A stretch of DNA of 20,742 nt from Thiobacillaceae bacterium (GCA_024643305.1 JAHENE010000006.1:1-20742), one strand, 5' to 3'; counted from the first letter of the stretch, positions 6,500 through 16,664 are shown. The notes: generated by a model from the sequence alone, not told the origin. Numbers and translations are program-made.

Positions 6500-8636
6500 A
6501 TTTGGACGCCATGACTATCCTGTCCCCGTGTTCGCCCTCTCGCAGACGCTTTAAATGAAGCGCAACAAGTGGGTCATCAGGTCTTTCGGTTGCGAGAACC
6601 TCAAAAGCCTGCAAAGCCTCGGGTTGCTCGTCCCGCAGCAATTGAAATGCCGCCTCGTATGGTTCATCCCTGGAGGTTTCTTCGCCTTCGGCTGGAATGA
6701 TGGGCTGATAAACCATAAGTGCCTGGGTCTTGCCCTTGAGAACAAGGCGTCCAACTGATCGAACTGGGAAATCAGCTTGTCCTGCAAGTGTTGCCTCTGA
6801 AACGCAAACCAGAGTGCCCAGGTGCTTGTTGACGCTTTCAAGACGTGCGGCGGTATTGATCGGGTCACCCAATGCGCGGTAGTCGAATATGGTCGTACCC
6901 CCGAAGTTGCCGACAATCACTTCGCCGGTATGGACGCCAATGCGGGTTTGTCCGAAAGGGATACCCCGGGATTTTATCTCATCGGCATATTGTTTGGAGA
7001 AGCGGTGCATCTCAATGGCGCATTTCAATGCGCGCTCACGATGATCTGGCTGCGTGACGGGAGCCGAGAACATGATGGCGACAGCATCGCCGACGATCCG
7101 GTCCAGGGTTCCATCATTGCGAAAAGCAATGCCGATCATCTCATCCAGATAATTGTTCAGCAGGGAAACAGCTTCGACCGGGTCGATCTTCTCCATCAGG
7201 CTTGTGAAGCCGGCCAGATCGGTAAAGATGAAGCTGCATTCCTGGCGCCGTCCACCCAATTCGAGTTGTTCGGGGTGATCAACTAGATGCGATACCAGGT
7301 TGGGCGAGACGTATCGGGCAAAGGCTTCTTTGATCCAGCGTTGGCGGCGTTCGCTCGACATGTGGTGGTACATGCTGGCGAGGATGAAGGTTATGAGGAG
7401 GGTTATGCCCGGCATGACTGGGTCGACCAGCAGGCCGTGTTGGGAGTAGGCAAACCAGCCCATCCAGCCAGTCAAACCAAAAATCAGTACCGTGGCAATC
7501 GCGGATAAGACGGCACCGGCTGATATGCCGATAAAGCCGACCAATAGGCCGCCAATCAAAATGATGAGCGCTTCCAGTCCGGTTGCCCAGCCTGGCCGTT
7601 CCAGATGATCGCCAGCGAAGATTTGTTCGAGCGCTTGGGCGTGAGCTTCGACCCCGGGCATGATGCGGCCCAATGGATTGAAACGCAGATCCATCAGCCC
7701 CTGGGCGGAAGTTCCGACCAGCAGGATATGGCCCCTCAATTGTTCTGCCGGAACCTGTCCGGAAAGAACCTTCCACACGGGGATATAGCGCTCTGGGATA
7801 GGCTTGGTGTAGTGAACCCAGACTTCCCCGTTTGACGTAGTCGGAATAGTAATTGCGCCGATGCGTATTTCCTCCAGACCATCACCTGTAGCTTCACTGG
7901 TTTTAATGAAGAAATTTTTCTCATTCTGAGCTACACGAAGGGCCTCGGCAATCAGCGAGGGAACTGGCGCATCACCTAGCCGCAGCATAAGCGGAACGCG
8001 CCTCACGATACCATCCGAATCCGGATTGAAAGAGACAACGCCAATTCCCGCTGCCGCATTCTGCAAGTTGAGCAAGGGTGTCACGCTACCCTTGAATTCG
8101 GAGAGAAAAGGTAGTGGCGAAGCGCCCACCGTAACGATACTGAATGGTTTGATCAAGTGTTCTGGCGGTTTGCCCTCCCGTTGCAGAGCTTGACCCAAAA
8201 TCACCCCCCCATGCGAAACAGTCCTTGCAAAAACCGCGTCGTGGTCAGGCAGGCTGGTTAGCGCACTGCGCAAGTTGGATGGCGGGTTCCAGACGCTGAG
8301 CATGGCTGTTGGCGAGGTTCGGTCAGGTTCGGCAAATATCACGTCAAAAGCAATGGCGGCGGCGCCGACAGATTGAAGTTTGCTTACAATTTCGGCGATT
8401 CTTGTGCGCGGCCATGGCCACTGCCCCAGCTTAGCCAGGCTCTCGTCATCAATGTCGATGATGCGGACCGGGGCTTCCTGGTAAGTGCGCGGCTGCCAAC
8501 GCTGGTATTGGTCGAAAACGGCATTGCGCATTACCTTCAGAGGAAGGGGGTTGAGGAGGAACAGGCCAATTCCGAGTGACACGGAAAGGATCGGTACGAG
8601 CCAGCCGAGGTTTGGTTTTGGAAGTTTCAGCTTCAT
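6498..8636 (-). CDS. CHASE2-domain membrane-bound class III nucleotide cyclase
   Basis: Sensor cyclase of 712 aa from the ATG at 8636; an in-frame GTG at 8660 would add eight residues, and neither start has a clear ribosome site. Order: one N-terminal membrane helix (about 10-28), a periplasmic CHASE2 domain (about 40-340, with IIDIDDESLAKLGQWPWPR and AAIAFDVIFAEPD), three membrane helices (about 352-425), then a class III cyclase domain (about 465-615) and a helical tail. The cyclase has both metal aspartates (FIFTDLAGFT, Asp473; RIVGDAV, Asp517) and the transition-state Asn594 and Arg598 (PINTAARLE), so it should be active. The two positions that normally set base specificity are both Arg (513 and 587), so ATP versus GTP cannot be called. 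It converges on the FecR/OmpA genes and may feed the cNMP-domain phosphatase nearby. Confidence 0.93.
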   Translation of the reverse strand: MKLKLPKPNLGWLVPILSVSLGIGLFLLNPLPLKVMRNAVFDQYQRWQPRTYQEAPVRIIDIDDESLAKLGQWPWPRTRIAEIVSKLQSVGAAAIAFDVIFAEPDRTSPTAMLSVWNPPSNLRSALTSLPDHDAVFARTVSHGGVILGQALQREGKPPEHLIKPFSIVTVGASPLPFLSEFKGSVTPLLNLQNAAAGIGVVSFNPDSDGIVRRVPLMLRLGDAPVPSLIAEALRVAQNEKNFFIKTSEATGDGLEEIRIGAITIPTTSNGEVWVHYTKPIPERYIPVWKVLSGQVPAEQLRGHILLVGTSAQGLMDLRFNPLGRIMPGVEAHAQALEQIFAGDHLERPGWATGLEALIILIGGLLVGFIGISAGAVLSAIATVLIFGLTGWMGWFAYSQHGLLVDPVMPGITLLITFILASMYHHMSSERRQRWIKEAFARYVSPNLVSHLVDHPEQLELGGRRQECSFIFTDLAGFTSLMEKIDPVEAVSLLNNYLDEMIGIAFRNDGTLDRIVGDAVAIMFSAPVTQPDHRERALKCAIEMHRFSKQYADEIKSRGIPFGQTRIGVHTGEVIVGNFGGTTIFDYRALGDPINTAARLESVNKHLGTLVCVSEATLAGQADFPVRSVGRLVLKGKTQALMVYQPIIPAEGEETSRDEPYEAAFQLLRDEQPEALQAFEVLATERPDDPLVALHLKRLREGEHGDRIVMASK

Positions 8637-8721
8637 GTTAGTGGCTTTTAATGACGTCACTAACTTTACACTATTTTGTTTTTAGCCGTCGTTATCCATG
8701 TTTGGAAGTGAAGCCCTGACA

Positions 8722-8740
8722 TACGCAATTTGCATGCGTA
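8722..8740. promoter_or_regulatory. Inverted repeat upstream of the cyclase gene, candidate operator
   Basis: TACGCA (8722-8727) and TGCGTA (8735-8740) form a 6-7-6 inverted repeat about 85 bp upstream of the cyclase ATG, in the 234-bp gap before the aminotransferase gene. It has the form of a dimeric regulator site. No clear promoter hexamers were found around it. Confidence 0.35.
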
Positions 8741-8830
8741 GAAATCAAAAAAAGCTTGTATGCCATGAAGGTTCAAACCGTGGCTTGGCAGACGCGCAAA
8801 AAATCAGATTTCGAGGTTGAGCTATTCGAG

Positions 8831-8862
8831 CATTTGGGTTCCTGATATTAAGAACCCAAATG
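8831..8862. terminator. Stem-loop after the aminotransferase gene, possible terminator
   Basis: Perfect 11-bp inverted repeat CATTTGGGTTC (8831-8841) / GAACCCAAATG (8852-8862) with a 10-base loop, starting nine bases after the aminotransferase stop. No T-tract follows on the minus strand, so it may be a mRNA 3'-end stabiliser rather than a true intrinsic terminator. Confidence 0.55.
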
Positions 8863-8870
8863 TTGGCTTG

Positions 8871-10070
8871 TCAGGCAAGCGCCTTTGTCATTCGGGTCAG
8901 CGCGTTTTCAAGGTTTTTGTTTGAAGTGGCGAAGGACAATCGAATGTAGCCGTCAGCGCCAAAAGCGGAACCAGGTACGACGGCAATGCCAGCTTCATTC
9001 AGCAGATACTCTGACAGAGCCAGGTCGGTTGCTTCGGCGATCTTGCCCTTGGCTTTTAAGTTGGCGATGGCACCGCGTGCATCCGGAAAAGCATAGAACG
9101 CGCCGCCGGCATCCAGGCACTTCAAGCCCGGGATGGCATTGAGTCCATCCACCACCATGCGGTGACGTTGTTTGAAAGCAGCGAGCATCGGGGTCATGCA
9201 GCCCTGGTCGCCGTTCAGCGCGGCCTCTGCAGCCACCTGCGAGATTGAGGTGGGGTTGGAAGTAGACTGCGACTGGATGTTGGACATGGCCTGGATGACG
9301 GCTTCCGGCCCCGCAGCGTAGCCGATGCGCCAGCCGGTCATGGAATAGGCCTTGGACACGCCGTTCAACACTAGGGTGCGTTCGTACAGGTCGGGGCAGG
9401 CATTGAGGATGTTGACGAAGGGGTCGTCATTGAGGCGGATGTGTTCGTACATGTCATCGGTCGCGATGAGTACGCGCGGATGCTTCCTCAAAACTTCGCC
9501 CAGTGCAGCCAACTCGTCTTTCGTATACACGGCTCCGGTGGGATTGCTGGGGCTGTTGATGACGAATAGTTTGGTATTGGGGGTGGTGGCGGCCTCGAGC
9601 TGGGCCGGAGTGATCTTGAAGCCCTGTTCGATGCCGGCATAGACAATGACCGGTTTGCCATCGGCCAGCAGCACCATATCCGGGTAGGAGACCCAGTAAG
9701 GCGCGGGAATGATGACTTCGTCGCCCGCATCCAGTACTGCCTGGGCCAGGTTGTAGAAACTCTGCTTGCCGCCGCAGGACACCAGGACCTGCTTAGGTTC
9801 ATAACGCAGGCCGTTATCGCGCTGGAATTTGGTAATGACGGCGGTTTTCAGTCCGGGAGTGCCGTCCACGGCCGTGTATTTGGTAAACCCTTTGTTGATC
9901 GCCTCGACTGCTGCTTGCTTGATATGGTCAGGCGTATCGAAATCCGGTTCACCGGCACCTAGTCCGATGATGTCCTTGCCGGCGGCTTTGAGGGCGGCGG
10001 CGCGGGCCGTAACCGCAAGTGTGGGGGAGGGTTTGATCGACTGGACGCGGCGGGAGAGCAGGGGGTTCAT
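8871..10070 (-). CDS. Class I PLP-dependent aminotransferase (aspartate / possibly prephenate aminotransferase)
   Basis: Cytosolic fold-type I aminotransferase of 399 aa, subgroup I-beta, very close in pattern to the Thermus thermophilus aspartate aminotransferase. Visible are the N-terminal SRRVQSIKPSPTLAVT, the GEPDFDTP loop, NSPSNPTG with Asn176, the PLP-contacting Asp205 (ATDDMYEH), Lys240 of the Schiff base in GVSKAYSMTGWRIGY, and the C-terminal IRLSFATS arginine that binds the substrate carboxylate. Lys13 matches the Thermus Lys12, which has been linked to prephenate use in this subgroup, so the enzyme may make both aspartate and arogenate. Start is ATG at 10070 with a weak ribosome site. 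It is divergent from uvrB across 73 bp and followed by a stem-loop. Single-gene unit. Confidence 0.9.
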   Translation of the reverse strand: MNPLLSRRVQSIKPSPTLAVTARAAALKAAGKDIIGLGAGEPDFDTPDHIKQAAVEAINKGFTKYTAVDGTPGLKTAVITKFQRDNGLRYEPKQVLVSCGGKQSFYNLAQAVLDAGDEVIIPAPYWVSYPDMVLLADGKPVIVYAGIEQGFKITPAQLEAATTPNTKLFVINSPSNPTGAVYTKDELAALGEVLRKHPRVLIATDDMYEHIRLNDDPFVNILNACPDLYERTLVLNGVSKAYSMTGWRIGYAAGPEAVIQAMSNIQSQSTSNPTSISQVAAEAALNGDQGCMTPMLAAFKQRHRMVVDGLNAIPGLKCLDAGGAFYAFPDARGAIANLKAKGKIAEATDLALSEYLLNEAGIAVVPGSAFGADGYIRLSFATSNKNLENALTRMTKALA

Positions 10071-10143
10071 GGTTTAGCAGGTTATCAAAGCGTAAAATGC
10101 CTCTTTTTGGCCATTCTGGCGCAAAAACCGGCAGATTGTAACC

Positions 10144-12189
<2,046 letters not shown>

Positions 12190-12606
12190 TCAGGTTTAGA
12201 GGTTTCCCAGGGAACCGCCGTTTGTAATGTGTAATCAGCCGGTTAAGCCGGTGAAGATCACTCTTTAATATTCATATTATTTTCAAGTATTCTCGGCAAC
12301 ATATTGTTAATAAATAATTATTGTTTATTCTGCTTGGCAAAAATAGGCGACATATAACTAAAGTCGTATACAACTTTAGTTATATGGATTTTGAAGGCGG
12401 GGGAGTCGATAAATGACACAGCAACAGGATATTGGGTAGCCAGATTCAGATTGCGGTGCGGTGATCAAGTCAGCTTCAGTTTTAACGAAGATGTCGAAAT
12501 TCGGCAAATTTGTTGCAAAGAAACTCTGAGAGGATGACTGCACGGTAACGAAAAGGTGATCGTACTGTTGATATACCCCAGCCTAACAATTTCAGGAGCA
12601 AGAAAC
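12190..12606. other. 417-bp intergenic region after uvrB, AT-rich, with palindrome and mini-ORF
   Basis: No substantial gene is seen. The first 90 bp hold only small imperfect repeats (for example CCGG-TTAAG-CCGG near 12238-12250) and no T-tract terminator for uvrB. Positions about 12265-12390 are clearly more AT-rich than the flanks and contain the 36-bp palindrome. At 12413-12439 a nine-codon frame (MTQQQDIG, stop TAG) is preceded by a strong GGGGGAG site at proper spacing, which might be a leader peptide. The downstream gene has its own CAGGAG site at 12592-12597. The region is probably the long leader and promoter of that gene. Confidence 0.4.
12351..12386. repeat. 36-bp near-perfect palindrome
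   Basis: Arms CATATAACTAAAGT (12351-12364) and ACTTTAGTTATATG (12373-12386) are perfect reverse complements. The 8-base centre (CGTATACA) itself contains the palindrome GTATAC, so 17 of 18 base pairs match across 36 bp. No T-tract follows on either side, so it is not an intrinsic terminator. It lies upstream of a small receiver-like gene and could be an operator or a strong RNA hairpin. Confidence 0.9.
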
Positions 12607-12972
12607 ATGTCAAGCAATGCCGAACACGCCGATTCCGTAAATGATCTGATTACCATTCAGCCCGTGGGACTTGAAGACAATGAACTGCGCATGCTCAAAA
12701 GCCTGTGCACGATTTCATCGATTGCAAAGGGCAGCCGCAACCGGAAATATGCGCTTGCCGGTCCCGGTCAGGGCAGCCATATTTTTCTGGTAGATGCCCG
12801 CAAGGCTGATGCCTATACCCGCTGGCGTATTGCCAACAACGTCGAGAACGTTCCGGCTCTGCTGATTGCCGACCCCGGCTTCGAGTCCAACGGCAGTGAC
12901 AAAGTAGCTTTGCGTCCCCTGATTCCTTCCCGTTTACTGGCTTTGCTGGACAATCTGCCTGTTGCAGCCTAG
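12607..12972 (+). CDS. Small hypothetical protein resembling a degenerate receiver domain
   Basis: Soluble protein of 121 aa, without signal or membrane segment. The ATG at 12607 is preceded by CAGGAG, so the longer frame from 12556 is not used. I do not recognise a named family. The layout resembles a response-regulator receiver fold: a helix after a first strand (LEDNELRMLKSL), a strand ending in an Asp (HIFLVDA, Asp63), a helix, a strand VPALLIA, and a final RPLIPSRLLALLDNL, which looks like the Lys-Pro plus alpha-5 region with Lys changed to Arg. The acidic pair normally found after strand 1 is not obvious, so it would not be a standard phosphorylatable receiver. It stands alone between a palindrome-bearing leader and its own terminator. 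The assignment is inference. Confidence 0.75.
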   Translation: MSSNAEHADSVNDLITIQPVGLEDNELRMLKSLCTISSIAKGSRNRKYALAGPGQGSHIFLVDARKADAYTRWRIANNVENVPALLIADPGFESNGSDKVALRPLIPSRLLALLDNLPVAA

Positions 12973-13022
12973 GAGTCCTGAAGCAAGTCAGTATGTTCCG
13001 GTATTGCTGAAATAATAAACAG

Positions 13023-13048
13023 ACCGCGGCGCTTGCCGCGGTTTTTTT
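13023..13048 (+). terminator. Intrinsic terminator of the receiver-like gene
   Basis: Perfect 8-bp GC stem ACCGCGGC (13023-13030) / GCCGCGGT (13035-13042), 4-base loop, followed by a run of seven T (13042-13048). It starts 50 bp after the stop codon. Confidence 0.93.
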
Positions 13049-13181
13049 GTCGGTGGCAAGCTGACATCGAACTGGGTGGCTTCATGGATTCTGGCCAATT
13101 CATGTAACATGCGCCCTGCGTGGCAGGGTCACTGCCAAATGTTAAAGATACTCTGCTCGGAATTCGAATTCAGGATTGAAT

Positions 13182-13658
13182 ATGCCAAGCGTGCTTTTTG
13201 TCTGCATGGGTAATATCTGTCGTTCACCGATGGCTGAAGGAATTTTTCGCCGTGAAGTTATCCAATCCGGCCTGCAAGACCAGATAAGCATTGATTCGGC
13301 GGGAACACACAGCTACCACATTGGTGAGCCGCCTGATACGCGTGCGCAAAGCGCAATCAGTCTGCGCGGAGTGGACATTTCAGGTTTGCGCGGCCGCCAG
13401 GTGGCAGACGCAGACTTCGAGACGTTTGATTACATTCTGGCAATGGACGAAGGTAATTTGAGTATTCTCAGGAGCAACTCGCCCGCGCACTCTCACGAGA
13501 AGATTCGCTTACTGCTGTCTTTCAGCAGCAAGTATCCCAATCAGGAAGTACCTGATCCTTATTACGGCGGCAAGCGGGGTTTCGAAGATAACCTCGACAT
13601 GATCGAAGATGCAGTGCAGGGCCTTATCGACGATATCCGGTCCAGATTCTTTAAATAA
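13182..13658 (+). CDS. Low-molecular-weight protein-tyrosine phosphatase
   Basis: Cytosolic LMW-PTP of 158 aa, which removes phosphate from tyrosine through a cysteine-phosphate intermediate. The active-site P-loop is at the N-terminus: VCMGNICRSPMAEG with Cys8 and Arg14. The general acid is Asp125 in VPDPYYGG. Length and layout are normal for the family. A frame extends to a TTG at 13176, but the ATG at 13182 with CAGGA 6-7 bases upstream is preferred. In polysaccharide loci such enzymes pair with a tyrosine kinase (Wzb/Wzc type), but no kinase or export gene is seen here, so its target is unknown. It is monocistronic, with 209 bp upstream and a gene-poor stretch after it. Confidence 0.93.
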   Translation: MPSVLFVCMGNICRSPMAEGIFRREVIQSGLQDQISIDSAGTHSYHIGEPPDTRAQSAISLRGVDISGLRGRQVADADFETFDYILAMDEGNLSILRSNSPAHSHEKIRLLLSFSSKYPNQEVPDPYYGGKRGFEDNLDMIEDAVQGLIDDIRSRFFK

Positions 13659-13947
13659 CATATTAAAGATGAACCAAGGCAGTCTGCATCAATCCTGATT
13701 CATTAGGTTTACTGCTGGGCGGCAATTGTGAAGCACGCGAATTTAACGCTATTTCTGGAAATCCCCAATCGCTGTCGAGGAGATGCTGCTATCTATGCGT
13801 TTGCCACTTTGGAAAACAAGTACCGGGGTACCATTCAGGCCGTTTTTTCTGCCGTGGCCAGCGTCTCGTCAATTGATATGCCAGCATTTGCTGGAGTTTT
13901 CCGGCATGCAGAAGTTTGATGATCATTTGAACCGGGCAGTCAAATTG
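13659..13947. other. Intergenic stretch between LMW-PTP gene and rne terminator
   Basis: No supported gene. Two overlapping short frames exist: 13728-13919 (GTG start, 63 codons) and 13783-13962 (59 residues, running into the terminator). Neither has a well-spaced ribosome site, a recognisable motif or a sensible composition. CCAGCATTTGCTGG (13881-13894) followed by AGTTTT could be a weak terminator for the phosphatase gene. Confidence 0.4.
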
Positions 13948-13974
13948 AAAAGGGGGCCATGATGGCCCCCTTTA
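13948..13974. terminator. Bidirectional intrinsic terminator at the 3' end of rne
   Basis: GGGGGCC (13952-13958) / GGCCCCC (13964-13970) with a 5-base loop, flanked by AAAA on the left and TTTATTT on the right. Works for rne on the minus strand (stop at 13998) and for any plus-strand transcript from the phosphatase side. Confidence 0.88.
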
Positions 13975-13997
13975 TTTCATGACAGCAGCAAATGTGC

Positions 13998-16664
13998 TTA
14001 TTGCTGAGTTTCGACTTGAACCAAAGGCTCTGAGCTTGCAGGCTCCCCGGGTGAACGGCGGCGGTGGCCTGGACCGTGGGAGCGCTGAGTTGTCTCCTCG
14101 GCAGAGGCAACAGGTGCTACCGGTACGCTGGTTTCTACCTGCATCAACTCCATCTGAGCTGATGCTGTTGCTTGTGGTTTACGTCGGCGTGTGCGTGTGG
14201 GTGCAGGTGTTCCGGAATCGCTCTCGGATGCCAGTTGAATTGCACCTTGGGTTTCCACCTGACTCAGGCTGGAATCGCCGCTCAGGTTCTTCAAGATGTC
14301 TTCCGGCCGGGCAGTCACACCTGAATAGACCGGTGTGATCGGTTCGGCCGGTATGGTGACAGGCACGGGGGTGGTTACTGGCGCAACTTCCACTTTTGTT
14401 GGAACAACGGTTTCCGCTTCGGAAAGCGTGACAGGGACAGGCGCGGGAATAGATTCAGGCGCAGGAACTGGCACGGGCGCTGTTACAACAACGGGTGCTG
14501 GTGCAGCAGCAGGTTCTGATGCGGCGATTACAGGTGTCGGTGTAGCAGCATGCTCAGGCATCGCGATTCCAGGTGCCGGTGCAGCTACTGAGACGTCATC
14601 AGGCTGGACTGGCTGTTGCGTACGCTCACCACGATCCCTGCGCTCACCACGGCCACCTCGTCCACGACGGCGTCCGCCACCTTCACGTGGTGCAGATTCT
14701 CCAGCCCCTTGCGCGGCTTGGCGTTGAGGCTGCGCTTCTGCCTGATCGCCTTTTGGTTGGCGCTGGGGTTTGGGCTGGCGTTGGGGTTGTTTCTCACGTG
14801 CTTCCTGAGGGCGAGCTTCGGCGGATTCAGCTTGTTCGTTGCGTTTTCCTTCTCGGGCGGGGCGGGCAGGGCGCTCGCGCCGCTCGCCGCGATCTCTTTC
14901 GCCACGCTCGCGCTCGCGCCGAACGCCAGGTTTACGTGTTTCGCGTTTTTGTTCGATAGCTGGAGAGGGTTCGGGCTGCCCGGGCTTCTTGAACCAGCCA
15001 AGAATGCGGCCAATAAGTCCTGAGGATTCCGTGGTTGCGGCAGGAGCGGTAGCCCGCGCTACTGAGACTGGCGCCGGTTGGGCAGGGGTAATGCCTTTCA
15101 CGACTGCTTCCGGAGCAGCTGGTTTTTGTTCGCGGGCAGTAAAGGCTGCTTCGGCCTCGGGCACAGTTACCATCCTGTAGCTGGGTTCCGCCATGCCTTC
15201 GCGGTTCAGGTCTTCGTGCTTGATGCGTTCGATCGTGTAGTGGGGGGTTTCCAGGTGGATGTTGGGGATAAGGACCACGTTGATTTTGAAACGGGCTTCC
15301 AGGGCGTGGATGTCCTGGCGCTTTTCATTGAGGAGGAAAGTTGCAACTTCCACGGGTACCTGGGCGTGAATCGCGCCGGTATTTTCCTTCATGGCCTCTT
15401 CCTGCAGGATGCGCAGGATGTGCAGTGCGGTGGACTCCGCGCCGCGGATGTGGCCGGTGCCGCTGCAACGCGGGCAGGGCTGGTGGCTGGTTTCACCCAG
15501 TGAAGGTTGCAGACGCTGGCGCGAGAGTTCCATCAGGCCAAAGCGTGAGATTTTGCCCATTTGCACGCGGGCACGGTCATGATGCAAAGCATCACGGAGG
15601 CGGTTTTCCACCTCGCGCTGGTTCTTTTGCGATTCCATATCGATGAAATCGATCACGATCAGTCCACCCAGATCGCGCAACCTTGCCTGGCGGGCCATTT
15701 CCTCTGCGGCTTCCAGGTTGGTACGATAGGCGGTTTCTTCGATGTCGCCGCCTTTGGTGGCGCGCGCCGAGTTGACGTCGATGGACACCAATGCTTCAGT
15801 GTGGTCGATGACGATCGCGCCACCTGATGGCAGGTTGACCTGGCGGGCGTAGGCAGACTCGATCTGGTGCTCGATCTGGAACCGCGAGAACAGCGGAACG
15901 TCATCCTTGTACAGCTTGACCTTGTTGGCGTTGCCAGGCATGACGTGGGCCATGAATCCTTGTGCCTGTTCGAATACGTCCTCAGTATCAATGAGGATTT
16001 CGCCGATGTCCGGCTGGAAATAATCGCGGATGGCGCGGATGACCAGCGAACTTTCCTGGTAGATGAGAAAAGCGCCTGTCTGGCCACCAGCAGCGCCTTC
16101 AATGGCCTTCCATAATTGCAGCAAGTAGTTAAGGTCCCACTGCAATTCCTCAGTGGTGCGGCCGATGCCGGCGGTGCGGCCGATCAGACTCATGCCATCA
16201 GGCACTTCCAGTCCGGCCATGGCGTCCTTGAGTTCACTGCGGTCTTCGCCTTCAATCCGTCGGGACACGCCGCCGCCACGGGGATTGTTGGGCATCAGCA
16301 CCAGATAGCGGCCAGCCAGGGAGATATAGGTGGTGAGCGCCGCGCCTTTGTTGCCGCGTTCGTCCTTTTCCACCTGCACGATGATTTCCATGCCCTCACG
16401 GATGAGGTCGGAGGGGCGGCCGGAGCCTTTGATGCAGGAGCGGGCGATTTCCTTGAATGGAAGGAAGCCGTGGCGTTCGCAGCCGTAGTCGACAAATGCC
16501 GCTTCAAGGCTGGGCTCGATGCGGGTGATGACACCCTTGTAGATATTGCTCTTGCGTTGTTCCTTGGCGGAAGATTCGATATCCAGGTCGATGAGCTTCT
16601 GCCCGTCGACGATGGCCACCCGCAATTCTTCCGCCTGGGTGGCGTTAAATAGCATGCGCTTCAT
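13998..16664 (-). CDS. rne: Ribonuclease E
   Basis: Essential endoribonuclease that starts mRNA decay and matures rRNA and tRNA, 888 aa. Catalytic half: S1 domain about 36-120, DNase I-like region with metal-binding Asp296 ([10 protein letters not shown]) and Asp339 (VIDFIDM), spaced 43 apart as in E. coli Asp303/Asp346, and the Zn-link CPRCSGTG (Cys397, Cys400). Non-catalytic half: a short amphipathic segment [13 protein letters not shown] (549-561) fit for membrane binding, an Arg/Glu-rich RNA-binding stretch (573-681), a long Ala/Pro/Val-rich linker, and a tail with the tetrapeptide QVET three times (802, 842, 883). Start ATG at 16664 has GGGAG upstream. Divergent from rluC with a 390-bp leader region, as in gammaproteobacteria, where the rne leader is autoregulatory. 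Confidence 0.98.
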   Translation of the reverse strand: MKRMLFNATQAEELRVAIVDGQKLIDLDIESSAKEQRKSNIYKGVITRIEPSLEAAFVDYGCERHGFLPFKEIARSCIKGSGRPSDLIREGMEIIVQVEKDERGNKGAALTTYISLAGRYLVLMPNNPRGGGVSRRIEGEDRSELKDAMAGLEVPDGMSLIGRTAGIGRTTEELQWDLNYLLQLWKAIEGAAGGQTGAFLIYQESSLVIRAIRDYFQPDIGEILIDTEDVFEQAQGFMAHVMPGNANKVKLYKDDVPLFSRFQIEHQIESAYARQVNLPSGGAIVIDHTEALVSIDVNSARATKGGDIEETAYRTNLEAAEEMARQARLRDLGGLIVIDFIDMESQKNQREVENRLRDALHHDRARVQMGKISRFGLMELSRQRLQPSLGETSHQPCPRCSGTGHIRGAESTALHILRILQEEAMKENTGAIHAQVPVEVATFLLNEKRQDIHALEARFKINVVLIPNIHLETPHYTIERIKHEDLNREGMAEPSYRMVTVPEAEAAFTAREQKPAAPEAVVKGITPAQPAPVSVARATAPAATTESSGLIGRILGWFKKPGQPEPSPAIEQKRETRKPGVRRERERGERDRGERRERPARPAREGKRNEQAESAEARPQEAREKQPQRQPKPQRQPKGDQAEAQPQRQAAQGAGESAPREGGGRRRGRGGRGERRDRGERTQQPVQPDDVSVAAPAPGIAMPEHAATPTPVIAASEPAAAPAPVVVTAPVPVPAPESIPAPVPVTLSEAETVVPTKVEVAPVTTPVPVTIPAEPITPVYSGVTARPEDILKNLSGDSSLSQVETQGAIQLASESDSGTPAPTRTRRRKPQATASAQMELMQVETSVPVAPVASAEETTQRSHGPGHRRRSPGEPASSEPLVQVETQQ

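Noticed and set aside
8652..8659. TGACGTCA palindrome at the cyclase start
   Set aside because: An 8-bp palindrome is expected by chance in a window this size, and it lies at the start codons; it has no known bacterial meaning here.
10071..10143. Possible LexA/SOS box upstream of uvrB (CTG...CAG near 10117-10135)
   Set aside because: The half-sites are 13 bases apart, not the 10 of CTG-N10-CAG, and the flanking T/A bases are wrong. I see no SOS box of the E. coli type.
12335..12352. Possible sigma-54 promoter (TTGGCA...GGC)
   Set aside because: The downstream half lacks the TTGC element at the required spacing, so the match is too poor.
13160..13171. GAATTCGAATTC palindrome before the LMW-PTP gene
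   Set aside because: Simple two-site palindrome without a spacer or repeated copies; no reason to call it an operator.
13728..13919. 63-codon frame with GTG start
   Set aside because: No ribosome site, overlaps another equally weak frame, no recognisable motif.
13783..13962. 59-residue frame running into the rne terminator
   Set aside because: GAGGAG touches the ATG with no spacer, composition is odd, no motif is recognised, and it ends inside a terminator. Likely chance.
14335..15503. Several long plus-strand frames opposite the rne tail
   Set aside because: They are the complement of the Ala/Pro/Val- and Arg-rich repeats of RNase E; low-complexity codons keep the opposite frames open.
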